Positions 1 to 7,749 of a stretch of 17,500 bases of DNA are shown one piece after another (position 1 is the stretch's first letter; each line of letters starts with the position of its first letter). This stretch comes from Actinidia chinensis (taxonomy: Eukaryota; Streptophyta; Magnoliopsida; Ericales; Actinidiaceae). The translations under genes were made by a program, and so were the position numbers. The notes under the pieces are model-generated. The model was not told where the DNA came from. It ran no database searches and was given only the letters and a program-made list of their open reading frames with translations. The stretch spans positions 20,170,048 to 20,187,547 of the forward strand of contig CM018895.1 in the NCBI GenBank assembly GCA_009663005.1, written 5' to 3'.

Positions 1-1
1 T

Positions 2-397
2 GATCTTGAAAAATGACGATCGATGACTGGATATGTTTTTACTATGTTTGGTGGATTGATTAATTGGCATTCTACTCTTTAGTTTTCATTTGCTTTGTCT
101 ACAACTGAAGTAGAGTACATGGAAGTGACGAAAGCTTTTAAGGAGGCTATCTGGTTACATGGTTTGATCAATGATTTGGAGATTTTTCATGAGCATATTA
201 GAGTTTTCTATGATAGTCAGAGCGCTATCTATTTCGTGAAGAATTTTGACCATTATGCTTGTACCAAGCACATTGATTTTCGATTCCATTTTGTATGAGA
301 AATTCTAAATTAAGGAGATATATTCCTTGAAAAGATCATTACTACAGACAATGTTGCTAATATGTTTTAATACTTCTTGGACTTGATCAATATATCC
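2..397 (+). pseudogene. Ty1/copia pol 3' end (RNase H domain), broken
   Basis: This is the C-terminal RNase H part of a copia-type polyprotein, which in a live element degrades the RNA of the RNA:DNA hybrid during reverse transcription. Recognisable blocks in one frame from base 2 are MTGYVFTMFGG, LSTTEVEYM, the DSQSAI block with the conserved Asp, and TKHIDFRFHF, followed by DIFLEKI and DNVANM. The frame is interrupted by stops at 14-16 (TGA), 80-82 (TAG), 296-298 (TGA), 311-313 (TAA) and 368-370 (TAA). The Arg usually seen before TKHID is Cys here. The longest clean stretch is 83-295. The rest of pol lies to the left, outside the window. The polypurine tract and LTR follow at 461-778, the expected order. 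Family assignment is secure and no function is expected. Confidence 0.9.
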
Positions 398-460
398 CCG
401 TAGCATGGTGCCTAAGGGTGCATTGGTGGTAGTGTTACTCTATTTAGAATAAGTTTTGCC

Positions 461-471
461 AAGGTGGTGAT
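461..471 (+). other. Polypurine tract of copia element (left)
   Basis: The purine-rich AAGGTGGTGAT lies directly before an LTR-like TATTGG start. Plant copia elements typically have AAGGTGGAGAT followed by TGTTGG here, where plus-strand DNA synthesis is primed. The copy at 2817-2827 is closer to that form, so this one probably carries a substitution. Confidence 0.7.
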
Positions 472-778
472 TATTGGAGTTGGTTTTAAACTCTTCTTTG
501 GATTTGAATTCAAACACTCATCCTATAAAAGGGACTGAAAGTCCCAAATATATGAATTCAAACACTCAGTCTATTAGAACCGTAGAATAGAAAAATTATC
601 TTATTTTTTTCTCTCTTAAACTCTATATTTCTGGTTGAGAGAGGAAAGCTGAGAGTTATATCTATTTCACCATAATAGTAAAATGACATCATTTAAAACG
701 TAGGCAATTTTGATGATCTATGTAAATCACTGTGTTTATGTGAGTGTGTAATAGTGTGTATAGATTTGGGTCACAGCA
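472..778 (+). mobile_element. Copia long terminal repeat (LTR1)
   Basis: The LTR is bounded on the left by a polypurine tract (461-471) and on the right by a primer binding site (781-792), giving about 307 bp. It starts TATTGG and ends ACAGCA, slightly off the usual TG...CA. It contains a TATA box at 524-531. Near its right end is the segment ACGTAGGCAATTTTG followed by ATGTAAATCACTGTG, which resembles the R/U5 part of many plant copia LTRs. It follows the broken pol at 2-397 but is itself followed by a PBS, so it is positioned as the 3' LTR of one element and the 5' LTR of the next. The exact right boundary could be 775 or 778. Confidence 0.75.
524..531 (+). promoter_or_regulatory. TATA box in LTR1
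   Basis: TATAAAAG lies 52 bp into the LTR, at the U3/R position expected for the element's RNA polymerase II promoter. Whether it is still active cannot be told. Confidence 0.5.
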
Positions 779-780
779 AT

Positions 781-792
781 TGGTATCAGAGC
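781..792 (+). other. Primer binding site for initiator tRNA-Met
   Basis: TGGTATCAGAGC is the exact complement of the 3' end of plant initiator methionine tRNA, including the CCA. It is the standard minus-strand primer site of plant copia elements and sits two bases after the LTR end. The following CATGGTCTAG also resembles the usual leader. Confidence 0.92.
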
Positions 793-1064
793 CATGGTCT
801 AGTTTTGGATATAATGCTTAAATTAGATTTCTAATTGCACCAACTTGTTCGTGTCCTCAATACGAAGCCCCTGAAAAACCTGGTTGAAACTCAACGTCAC
901 ACGTGCCTTCATGTGCCACTTGAGTGTAGGCCCATTAGATCCATGCACACCATGTGCTTGCACACGATGCCAATCTACTTAAGTTTGAGGATCAGTGTCC
1001 CATGCGCCTTGTGCAAGTTGCACATGCTAGAATGCATGCCTGCTATACACGCGCCCAGTTAACG
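793..1064 (+). other. Non-coding internal DNA after the PBS
   Basis: I see no gag-like protein here in any frame. The stretch 880-1060 is richer in G+C than its surroundings and repeats CATGTGC / GCACATG-like words, for example near 909-920, 950-975 and 1015-1035. A 75-codon open frame at 835-1062 has no recognisable domain. Confidence 0.4.
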
Positions 1065-1340
1065 ACACATCATCAATTTATTAGCACCTCATTAATAATC
1101 CAATCACTGTTGAGATAGCAATACATCATCGTTTTATCAACGACATATAGGTGTTCTATCAGTATCTAATCAGTAACCCAATCAGCATCCAATTAGTAAC
1201 CCCACCATGTGCATGCTTTGCTAGAGCAGAGTTAGTAGTCCATCATCGCCACATAAGTCAATATGTTAGCCTCAATCAGCTACCCAATTAGCATTAGGTC
1301 AGTACTTCATCATCAACCCAGTTAGTGCTTCATCAGTAAT
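1065..1340 (+). repeat. Degenerate minisatellite of CCAATCAGTAAC-like words
   Basis: The stretch is built from loose repeats of words such as AATCAGTAACCC, AATCAGCATCC, AATTAGTAACC and TCATCATC, spaced about 12-20 bp apart and clearest at 1155-1205 and 1275-1335. The unit length drifts. No protein reading is plausible. Confidence 0.5.
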
Positions 1341-1382
1341 AGAATATTCCAGAAATATTTCCTTAGTTTGGTAAATTACACT

Positions 1383-1640
1383 TTTAGTCTCTAAATTTTG
1401 AAAACCTTACATTCCAATCCCTGACATTTAAAAAAATTATAATTTGATCCCTGAAGTTTTTGAAAATTATAGTTTGGTCCCCATAGTTTGTGAAAATTTG
1501 CAATTGGGATCCTGAAGTTCAAAAAATAATAGTTTGGTCCCTGATATTTCTTAAAATTATAATTTGGTCCCTAAGATTTTTAATTTTGATAATTTGGTCC
1601 TTGAAGTTTTTAATTTTTTTAGTTTAGCCTTTTTAAAGAT
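1383..1640 (+). repeat. Nine-unit minisatellite with an exact 30-bp period
   Basis: The motif TTTGGTCCCTGAAGTTTTTA and variants recur with homologous words starting at 1383, 1413, 1443, 1473, 1503, 1533, 1563, 1593 and 1623, always 30 bp apart. Units differ at many positions yet show no length change. Sequences of the type 'TTTGGTCCCT..' occur widely in plant repeats. The frame contains stops, so it is not coding on this strand. Confidence 0.8.
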
Positions 1641-1797
1641 TTTTCTACATTTCAAATCTACCCGTGAGATTAGAATTTGTATATTTTGATCCCATACCAG
1701 TTTTTGGGTGAGGTTTATCTATTTTGATGGAGCATATAAGTTTGGAGAGAGTTTATCAGTTTTAGTGGAGTTTATTCAAGTACTCAATAGGAGGAGA

Positions 1798-2420
1798 TAT
1801 GGCACAATAGTCAACATGGTAGTTCGGCCCCTATATTTGGGCAAAGGGGGTGAAGATTGTGGAAACATCTACCATATATGAGAAGATTTTCTATGTATGG
1901 TTCTCATGTGTGAAAAAAGTTCTTAGAATAGGGATCTCATTGTCTGGCTATCCATATTTATGGCACAACAGTCAGCATGGTGGTTCATCCTTAACATTTT
2001 GGATAGAGGTTGAAGATTGTAGAAGACATTTGCCCTATGTGAGAAGGTTTTCTAAGTAGGGATCTTATTATCTAGTTATATGCATCCGTGAGAAGGCTTT
2101 CTAAGTAGGGATCTCACATGTAAGAAGGCTCTTAGAATAGGGATCTTATTATTTGGTTATCTGCATTTGTGAGAAGGCTTTCTGAGTTGGATCTAATCTG
2201 TGAGAAGGCTCTTAGAATAGGGATCTATTATCTAGTTACGTGCATTTATAGGAAGGCACTCGAAATAGGGATCTTTTATCTGGATACAACTTTTATGGAG
2301 AAGGCTTTTTGAATGGGGATCTTATGTGCGAGAAAGCTCTTAGAATAGGTATCTCATATTTGGCTACAACAATTTAATAAGTCTTTTTGAGTAAGGATCT
2401 CAAATTTGGAACAGCATATG
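1798..2420 (+). repeat. Compound tandem repeat (GAAGGCTCTTAGAATAGGGATCT family)
   Basis: About ten copies of a GAAGGCT..TAG(A)ATAGGGATCT core lie between 1917 and 2400, spaced about 32-50 bp in the right half. Two sub-types alternate: CTCTTAGAATAGGGATC (2126, 2205, 2333) and CTTTCTAAGTAGGGATC (2045, 2091, near 2173). A larger 161-bp duplication is visible at the left, with TGGCACAAYAGTCARCATGG at 1800 and 1961. Most copies are followed by TTATCTGGTTA..TGCATTT-like spacers. It lies inside the candidate non-autonomous element. Confidence 0.75.
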
Positions 2421-2673
2421 TGAGAAAATTTTAGTTTGGTATCTCCATTTGTTTGGATCACCTGCTTTTAGTTCGATATATCTCAAACAATTATAATTCA
2501 TCAATTTTGTATCTTAATTTATTTGGATCACTTAATTTTGGTTCGATAGTTTCAAACATTTATGATTCATTGAAGTTAAAAGATCTTGGCAAGGTGGAGC
2601 ATCACAAGTGTCGAGAAGATTATGACTTTGGGTCAAATTTCTACTACTTAAACTTGACAAAAACATATCGCTG

Positions 2674-2827
2674 AAAGGTGCATTAGTAGCAGTGTTATTC
2701 TATTTGGGAGAAGTTTTCGTTAAGATAAAAATTATTGAATTTGGCAAACTTGACTAAAATCTGGCTTTGAAAGGGGCATCGGTAGCATGTTACTCTATTT
2801 AGGGAAGTCTTTTGCCAAGGTGGAGAT
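2674..2827 (+). repeat. Duplicated pre-PPT segment of the copia element
   Basis: The segment AAAGGTGCATTAGTAGCAGT..TATTCTATTT at about 2675-2740 and the segment AAAGGGGCATCGGTAGCATG..TACTCTATTT at about 2769-2835 are both related to 413-480 to the left of LTR1. So the DNA just upstream of the polypurine tract exists in three copies in the first 2.9 kb. The middle copy has a badly decayed PPT (TTAAGATAAAAATTATTGAA). Confidence 0.65.
2817..2827 (+). other. Polypurine tract (right)
   Basis: AAGGTGGAGAT is the typical plant copia polypurine tract and is followed directly by TATTGGG at 2828, matching the arrangement at 461-472. Confidence 0.75.
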
Positions 2828-3030
2828 TATTGGGTTTGACTTCAAACTCTTTGTTAGATTTGGATTCAAACTCCCTATTAGATTTGTATTCAAAGCCCTA
2901 GTTAGATTTGAATTAAAACTCTTAGCCTATATATATAGCTCATATGGATGTGTATTTGGTGTGGGAAAATGTAGCGTGAGGCATAGAAAGAGTGAGGGAG
3001 GTGGTGGATATAAAAATAAAGATATAACCT

Positions 3031-3120
3031 TTTCCCGTGTTGAATACATTCCTCTTTCTTTGCTGATAAAAATAAAGATGTATGTATGTATGTATGTATG
3101 TATTATACTTCCAACTTTTA
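3031..3120 (+). repeat. Direct repeat, left copy (LTR tail fragment)
   Basis: TTTCCCGTGTTGAATA, ATTCCTCTTTCTTT, CTGAT(A/T)AAAA and ACTTCCAACTTTTA occur in the same order at 4927-5004. Apart from the microsatellite, the two copies differ at only a few positions. The intervening 1.8 kb may be an insertion, or the right copy may be a separate LTR relic. Confidence 0.85.
3079..3103 (+). repeat. (ATGT)n microsatellite
   Basis: There are about six ATGT units. The related copy at 4927-5004 has only ATGGTATGCATTGT at this place, so the expansion occurred in one copy after duplication. Confidence 0.9.
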
Positions 3121-3244
3121 TTGCTAATTATCAATGTATTTCCCCTATATTTTAACATATTTGTGTATATTATTTGTTCTACTTAACTGTTGTTTGGTGC
3201 AAGTATGTTTAACTATTTTGTAGGTCCAATGGAGTATAAAAGAG

Positions 3245-3600
3245 ATTAGAAGAGACAAGGAATCGAGGGAAAAGTGATATGGAGTTGGTTTTCTTGACTA
3301 AGTTCAACCCGTAGAAGTGGAGGAGAACCAAAGATCAACAATGTCCAACCAATTGAGCCTTCATGCTCAACTGATTGAAGAAAAGCAAAAGCATCAAATG
3401 GATTGGTCCAACCGTTTGAACCTTTAGGTTTTACTGGTCGAATGCAAGAAGAAGCCTCAAACATAAATTGTGAATCCGTCGAGCTCAAGCCTCAATTGGT
3501 CGAATTGGAAGAATAGGGCCATCCTTCAACTGGTTGAACTTTATGGTCAACCAATTGAACCGATTGTGCCTCTAGTTCAACCAGTTGAAAAAGGCTGTGA
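3245..3600. repeat. Dispersed repeat with six CAACCAATTGAAC-like motifs
   Basis: The near-palindromic word CAACYRRTTGAA recurs at 3346-3356, 3368-3377, 3409-3419, 3525-3538, 3547-3560 and 3576-3589. Two of these, TTCAACTGGTTGAA (3525-3538) and TTCAACCAGTTGAA (3576-3589), are exact reverse complements. Similar clusters are common in retrotransposon-derived plant repeats. That comparison is from memory and needs a repeat-library search. Open frames on both strands here are broken and show no domain. Confidence 0.45.
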
Positions 3601-4926
3601 AACACCAAAATTAATATGCAATGCTACTTTTCAGTGGTGTTTTAGTCCGTTCACTTCTACCTTTTCCAAGGCCTAAATATATCGAGAGAATCTCGGCATT
3701 GAAGGGAACTTCGAAGCCTAATACACTTTATTTTGGGGATACTTCATCCTTAAGATTGCCCATCCTTTGTCTTAATACTTCGGTATTTTTCTTTTCAAAA
3801 TCATTAGTTTTAGATTAGATTAACTTTAGTTTAGAGTTAAAGAGAGTTGAAGAAAAGTTGAAAATGATTGGTTTCAATTTGAAGATCTGTATTTTCTTGA
3901 TTCTACTCTTTTGATTGAATGATTGTAAGTTTATTTGATTTAAGTTTATAAATTCCATTTATGTTATGGAATCTCTATTTTCTTCCTATATTTGTATTAT
4001 GTTCTTTTGCTTTATGGCTTGTTTTTCATAAATGATTTAATCTTCCACACCCATGGGGGGCAAAGTCTATTGCTTGGTCTAAGGACTATATCTTACTCCA
4101 ACCCTCAGCATGAATTGACTTCTTCTCTCTCTTTAAATAATTTCAATGCTTGTTTTAGGATGATTAGTGGTGTTCTTAAGATAAAAAAATTATAATTGTA
4201 TACATCTTTGATTATTTGTTCGCTTAGTACAAGTAATACTTAGATCTCTTGCATTTTAAGTGCTTGAAATATTGTACAAACCATTACCAATCTCATAAAC
4301 ACTTATTTAGATACAAAATATATTTTTATTGCAAAATTTTTCAAGTAAAATAATTATGCCTTGAGATTTAGTTGAGTTACATAAATAGAGAAGACGTTAA
4401 AATATCTAAACTAGGAGAAAGTCTAGATACTAGAGCCATGCTACTTTACATTTCATTACATAGTTTTTCAAAAATCTTAAAAACAATTATTTTATAATTT
4501 CTTCACTTGCAATAAAATTTAATCTTACATTTTAGCTTCCTAAGAATATGGCCTTGGGAATTCCATATATTATGCTACACTGATAGGTTCCTACATTTTA
4601 AAACCATCTCTACTAATTAGATATCATCAGAATCGTGCCAACAGAGTATTACTGTGTTTTAGTAGTTGTTTCTTTGTTCGGGTGTGGTGATGAAGGGCAA
4701 GTATAGGTTATGGTCAATTGTTGCTATTGTTCTGTTCATTTTTCAGCTTTTGTTATTTTCCTCTTTCTTTTCTTGTTGTTGGTTCCTCGCCAACGTTTTC
4801 TTATATGGGATTAGATAGTATTAGATAGGCTTTTGTTTAGGTGTCAAACTAGTTAGAATATATTCTTTAACTATAACACTTTTTTATTTTCCTAAAACCG
4901 GATAGATGTTTATCTCAATGCAATCA
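3601..4926. other. Unassigned A+T-rich DNA
   Basis: No domain, tRNA or clear element ends were recognised. Short pyrimidine-rich stretches occur at 4105-4135 and 4755-4790. A short hydrophobic frame at 4690-4818 is listed separately. The stretch lies between the two copies of the LTR-tail repeat (3031-3120, 4927-5004), so it could be part of an inserted element. Confidence 0.4.
4690..4818 (+). other. Short frame reading like a signal peptide (42 codons), unproven
   Basis: ATG at 4690 opens a 42-codon frame ending at TAG 4816-4818. It has a basic start (MKGKYRLW), then a continuous hydrophobic core of about 30 residues (SIVAIVLFIFQLLLFSSFF, then CCWFLANVFL). That is the layout of a secretory signal peptide or a single-pass membrane peptide. 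The mean base composition is pyrimidine-rich, and any T-rich frame reads as hydrophobic, so the layout alone is weak evidence. I recognise no family. It could be the first exon of a lost secreted-protein gene or chance. Confidence 0.15.
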
Positions 4927-5004
4927 TTTCCCGTGTTGAATATATTCCTCTTTCTTTTCTGATTAAAAAAAAAGATATGGTATGCATTGTACTTCCAACT
5001 TTTA
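4927..5004 (+). repeat. Direct repeat, right copy (LTR tail fragment)
   Basis: This is the partner of 3031-3120, without the ATGT expansion. After ACTTCCAACTTTTA the flanks differ (GATTATTCATGCC here, TTGCTAATTATC at the left copy), which marks the end of homology. Confidence 0.85.
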
Positions 5005-5600
5005 GATTATTCATGCCAGTGCAAAAAGCCTCTCATATGGGAAAGCAACAATTCAAATTTCAATTTGTGTCTAAATTTCAATTAAGATTTCTGAAATTGC
5101 ACTATCCTCTCTTATTTTTATTAACATTGTCTATACCCCGGTATCCGAATGTTAAAAAAGTAACAGAAGTTGCCCTCTCAGAATCCACTATCCTTTAATT
5201 CTAATACACAACGGTTCAATACAGAGAGGATTGAGGAATGCTATTTGCCTATCTCCAATAAAAATTTGACAAAAAGTTGTGAGCCAACTCTCTCTCTTAC
5301 GTCTTCCCAGATATTCCAAGGAAGTAAGAGCCTGTCATGTTCTTCTCTTTTAATTAGACTTTTTATTTATTTACTAATAATTATTCGTACTTACAAGTAC
5401 TGTATAAAAAAAATTATTTTTTAGGTATTTTCATTAGAGTTTTATAATCTAAGATAATATATAAAAATTAAATAAAAAATACATTGCGTATATATATGAA
5501 GAGATACATTATAATAAAATAGAGAATAAATTAGAAAGTATAATGATTTTAAAAAAATGTTGCTAGTTTAGGAGAAATGAAAGAAAAGAAAGAGGAGTTT
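5005..5600. other. Unassigned DNA
   Basis: Overlapping open frames at 4977-5198 and 5170-5424 show no domain, and the second needs a non-ATG start. From about 5410 the sequence becomes strongly A+T-rich. No element ends were recognised. Confidence 0.35.
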
Positions 5601-5639
5601 AATTTTTTTTAGTATTGGTCCCACTAAAAAATAATTTAA

Positions 5640-5840
5640 TGAATAAAAAATATACCCAAATTAAATGTGTATTTTTTGTCCATTGGATAAGAACTTATGT
5701 GAGTCCCACACATTTGAGAAGAAATAAGTAATATTTATGGGGAAAAAAATAATCTCAAGTAAAATTTTAGTCGTTGGATTAACTCAAATAAATTTCAACT
5801 GGAGATAGTGAAAGATAACTTTGAGATTCAAAAACCAAGC
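5640..5840 (+). repeat. Diverged copy of the AAGTGAAATCTCAGCCATTGGAT repeat (left)
   Basis: The order is GAATAAAAAATATACCCAAA, CCATTGGATAAGAACTTATG, GAGTCCCACAC, then AATCTCAAGTAAAATTTTAG, TCGTTGGATTAACTCAAATA and GATAGTGAAAGATA. This matches 6050-6200 and, more weakly, 7110-7300. It is a dispersed family present several times in the same orientation within 1.7 kb. Confidence 0.7.
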
Positions 5841-5864
5841 TAGTAATTACCCGTGCGAACTAGC
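5839..5864. other. Short hairpin with ACCCGTGCG loop
   Basis: GCTAG at 5839-5843 pairs with CTAGC at 5860-5864 around TAATTACCCGTGCGAA. It sits just at the right edge of the left repeat copy. A word like ACCCGTGC is seen near the ends of some plant transposon families. The stem is only 5 bp and may be chance. Confidence 0.25.
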
Positions 5865-6120
5865 ACTACAAAAAGAAGAAAAACAAACCACCTCTTAGAT
5901 GTACGTGTTTTTTTTTTATACAATTTTATATCAAAAAAACTGACCCGGAAGATCAACTCTATTTTTTGAGGTGAGAAGCAATATACGTTGCTACAAAATA
6001 AAGAATAAATTAAATATATAATAATTTTTAAAGTGTGTTACTAGTTCGGTCATTGGGTCATAACTTATGTGGGTCACACACCTTGGAGAAGAAGAGAATG
6101 ACATTTTTTAGGGAAACAAA

Positions 6121-6624
6121 ATAATTTCAAGTGAAATCTCAGCCATTGAATTAACTCAAGTAGATTTTTACTGTAGATAGTGAGAGATAGTTTGGAAGAT
6201 TTAAAAATATTTGTGTCTTATATTATAAATAGTTTTAAAGATTAAAAAATATTTATATATTATATTATAGATTTTTGTTATTCTTAAAAAAAAATAATGT
6301 CAAGTGAAATCTCAGCATTGAATTAACTCAAGTAAGATTTTTACTGTAGATAGTGAGAGATAGTTTGGACAGATTTAAAAAATTGTGTCTTATATTATAA
6401 ATAGTTTTAAAGATTAAAAAATATTTATATATTATATTATAGATTTTTGTTATTCTTAAAAAAAAATAATTTCAAGTGAAATCTCAGCCATTGGATAAAC
6501 TAAAGTAGATTTTTACTGTAATAGTGAGAGATAGTTTGAAAGGTTTAAAAATATTTGTGTCTTATATTATAGATAGTTTTAAAGATTAAAAAATATTTGT
6601 ATATTATATTATAGATTTTTGTTC

Positions 6625-6625
<1 letters not shown>
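6121..6625 (+). repeat. 172-173-bp tandem repeat, three units
   Basis: Unit starts (ATAATKTCAAGTGAAATCTC) fall at 6121, 6294 and 6466. Each unit contains TTTTTACTGTA(G)ATAGTGAGAG, then GTGTCTTATATTATA and TTTTAAAGATTAAAAAATAT, then ATTATATTATAGATTTTTGT. Differences between units are mostly one-base indels. The left part (to about the GTGAGAG word) is shared with 5752-5830 and 7205-7290. The A+T-rich right half occurs only in this array. Confidence 0.9.
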
Positions 6626-6629
<4 letters not shown>

Positions 6630-6673
<44 letters not shown>

Positions 6674-7110
6674 TTACGATCAGTAGATAAATTAATTTCA
6701 ATATATATATAAAGTATAATTAAAAAAAATAGGCGTAAGAAAATCACTTTTCATTAAAATTACTTTTCATTCTATTTATTTATTTATTTTATCTGCTTGT
6801 TTTTCATCTTTTTACTGTCTTTAATAATTGTTTTCACCGATTAATTAATATTTAATACTTTTTCAGTTTCTCTTCATAAAAAAAATATAAAATATAAAAA
6901 ATTATCTAATTTAAGAGTAAATTTACTAAAAATTAAAAAATAATTATTTTTATCTCTAAAATAAATATTTTTTTAATATTTTTAAACTTTTATTGTCAAA
7001 AGTTTGATCAAATTATAATAAAAATTATTAAATACATTAAAATAAAAAATGAGAGAAGAAGAAATGTGTATTTTATTTTATTTTATATGTGTTTTACTAA
7101 AAAAATTATC
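6630..7110. other. Very A+T-rich DNA, nothing assigned
   Basis: Long runs of A and T with short tandem TATTT (near 6773-6790). No open frame or element boundary is convincing. Confidence 0.5.
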
Positions 7111-7300
7111 CAATGAATAAAAAATATATCTAACTTTAAAAGTTTTTTTTTATATTGAATCAAAATCTATGTGAAACTCATGCCTTGAGTAGATAGAAAT
7201 GATAATTTTAAGAAAAAACAATATTTTCGATAAAATTTTAATCGTTGAATTCACTTAAATTAATTTTAATTATAAATAATGCAAGATAAATTTCAAATTA
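7110..7300 (+). repeat. Diverged copy of the AAGTGAAATCTCAGCCATTGGAT repeat (right)
   Basis: CCAATGAATAAAAAATATAT, AATCTATGTGAAACTCATGC, then ATAAAATTTTAATCGTTGAA and TTCACTTAAATTAATTTTAA follow the order of 5640-5840 with many substitutions. It is the oldest-looking of the set. Confidence 0.55.
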
Positions 7301-7332
7301 AACATGAATTGTATTTTATAGTATATATTTTC

Positions 7333-7438
7333 AGTCAAGAAGTCAACACATGATGGGTTGTCTCCGATAACATTTTGTAGTCACCACAGTACCCTGCGAT
7401 TGAAAGCATTGACTCGTAAAGAATACTTGAGGTTGACC
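7333..7438. promoter_or_regulatory. Cluster of four W-box cores
   Basis: TTGAC(C/T), the W-box bound by WRKY transcription factors, occurs at 7409-7414 (TTGACT) and 7433-7438 (TTGACC) on the plus strand. It also occurs as AGTCAA at 7333-7338 and 7341-7346, which is TTGACT on the minus strand. Random DNA would give well under one in 106 bp. Such clusters are common in defence-gene promoters. The only gene-like DNA nearby is the receptor-kinase remnant at 7930, so this could be a leftover promoter of that gene, but binding is not shown. Confidence 0.4.
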
Positions 7439-7749
7439 AACAAAGATTGCCACCAAACTACACGCTTTAAGACCTTTCCCCATCTAAACTAAAAAACAAA
7501 TCTTTTATTGCCATCAAAAGTCACCAGTGCATGCATGTTCACGGAAACTTTAAAAAAATTTAAAATTTTTTTTAGGTATGATACGAAATAATATATAATT
7601 TTTTGAATATAATTAATTATTTATTAGAATAATTATATTAATGTTTGCGAATGCATAGCATTATATAATAAATAAGAAGAAGTAAAAACAGTGTTTGTGA
7701 TAGCAATGTTCAAAAAAAAAAAAAATAAAGTTCGCTATACCCAAAAATT

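Larger units (their letters stand above)
472..3120 (+). mobile_element. Candidate non-autonomous LTR element with no gag-pol
   Basis: This composite unit is inferred from order: LTR1 (472-778), PBS (781-792), about 2 kb of internal DNA, PPT (2817-2827), then an LTR-like start (2828 onward). The interior has no recognisable gag, protease, integrase or reverse transcriptase, and only short frames broken by stops. It is occupied largely by three unrelated minisatellites. This resembles the non-autonomous LARD/TRIM type of element in plan, but the two LTRs are similar only in their first 60-70 bp. The element may therefore be old, or the two ends may come from related but different copies. The right boundary is uncertain. 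Confidence 0.45.
2828..3120 (+). mobile_element. LTR-like sequence (LTR2), related to LTR1 at its left end
   Basis: It starts TATTGG after a polypurine tract and shares with LTR1 the words AAACTCTT and GGATTTGAATTCAAAC or close variants. It has a TATA-like run at 2928-2938. The first 100 bp include three copies of a roughly 24-bp unit (TTAGATTTGNATTCAAA..CCCTA, 2853-2925). LTR1 has only one copy of that unit. Downstream of the TATA box similarity to LTR1 is not evident by eye. Its last 90 bp recur at 4927-5004. The right end is not certain, because no second PBS or clear CA end was found. Confidence 0.5.

Noticed and set aside
835..1062. 75-codon frame rich in Cys and His, first considered as a gag zinc knuckle
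   Set aside because: The CX2CX4HX4C spacing of a gag zinc knuckle is absent, and the frame reflects repeated CATGTGC words.
2787..3158. Open frames of 122 codons (plus) and 72 codons (minus) over LTR2
   Set aside because: They lie in LTR sequence, read through the 24-bp unit and the ATGT microsatellite, and match no protein family known to me.
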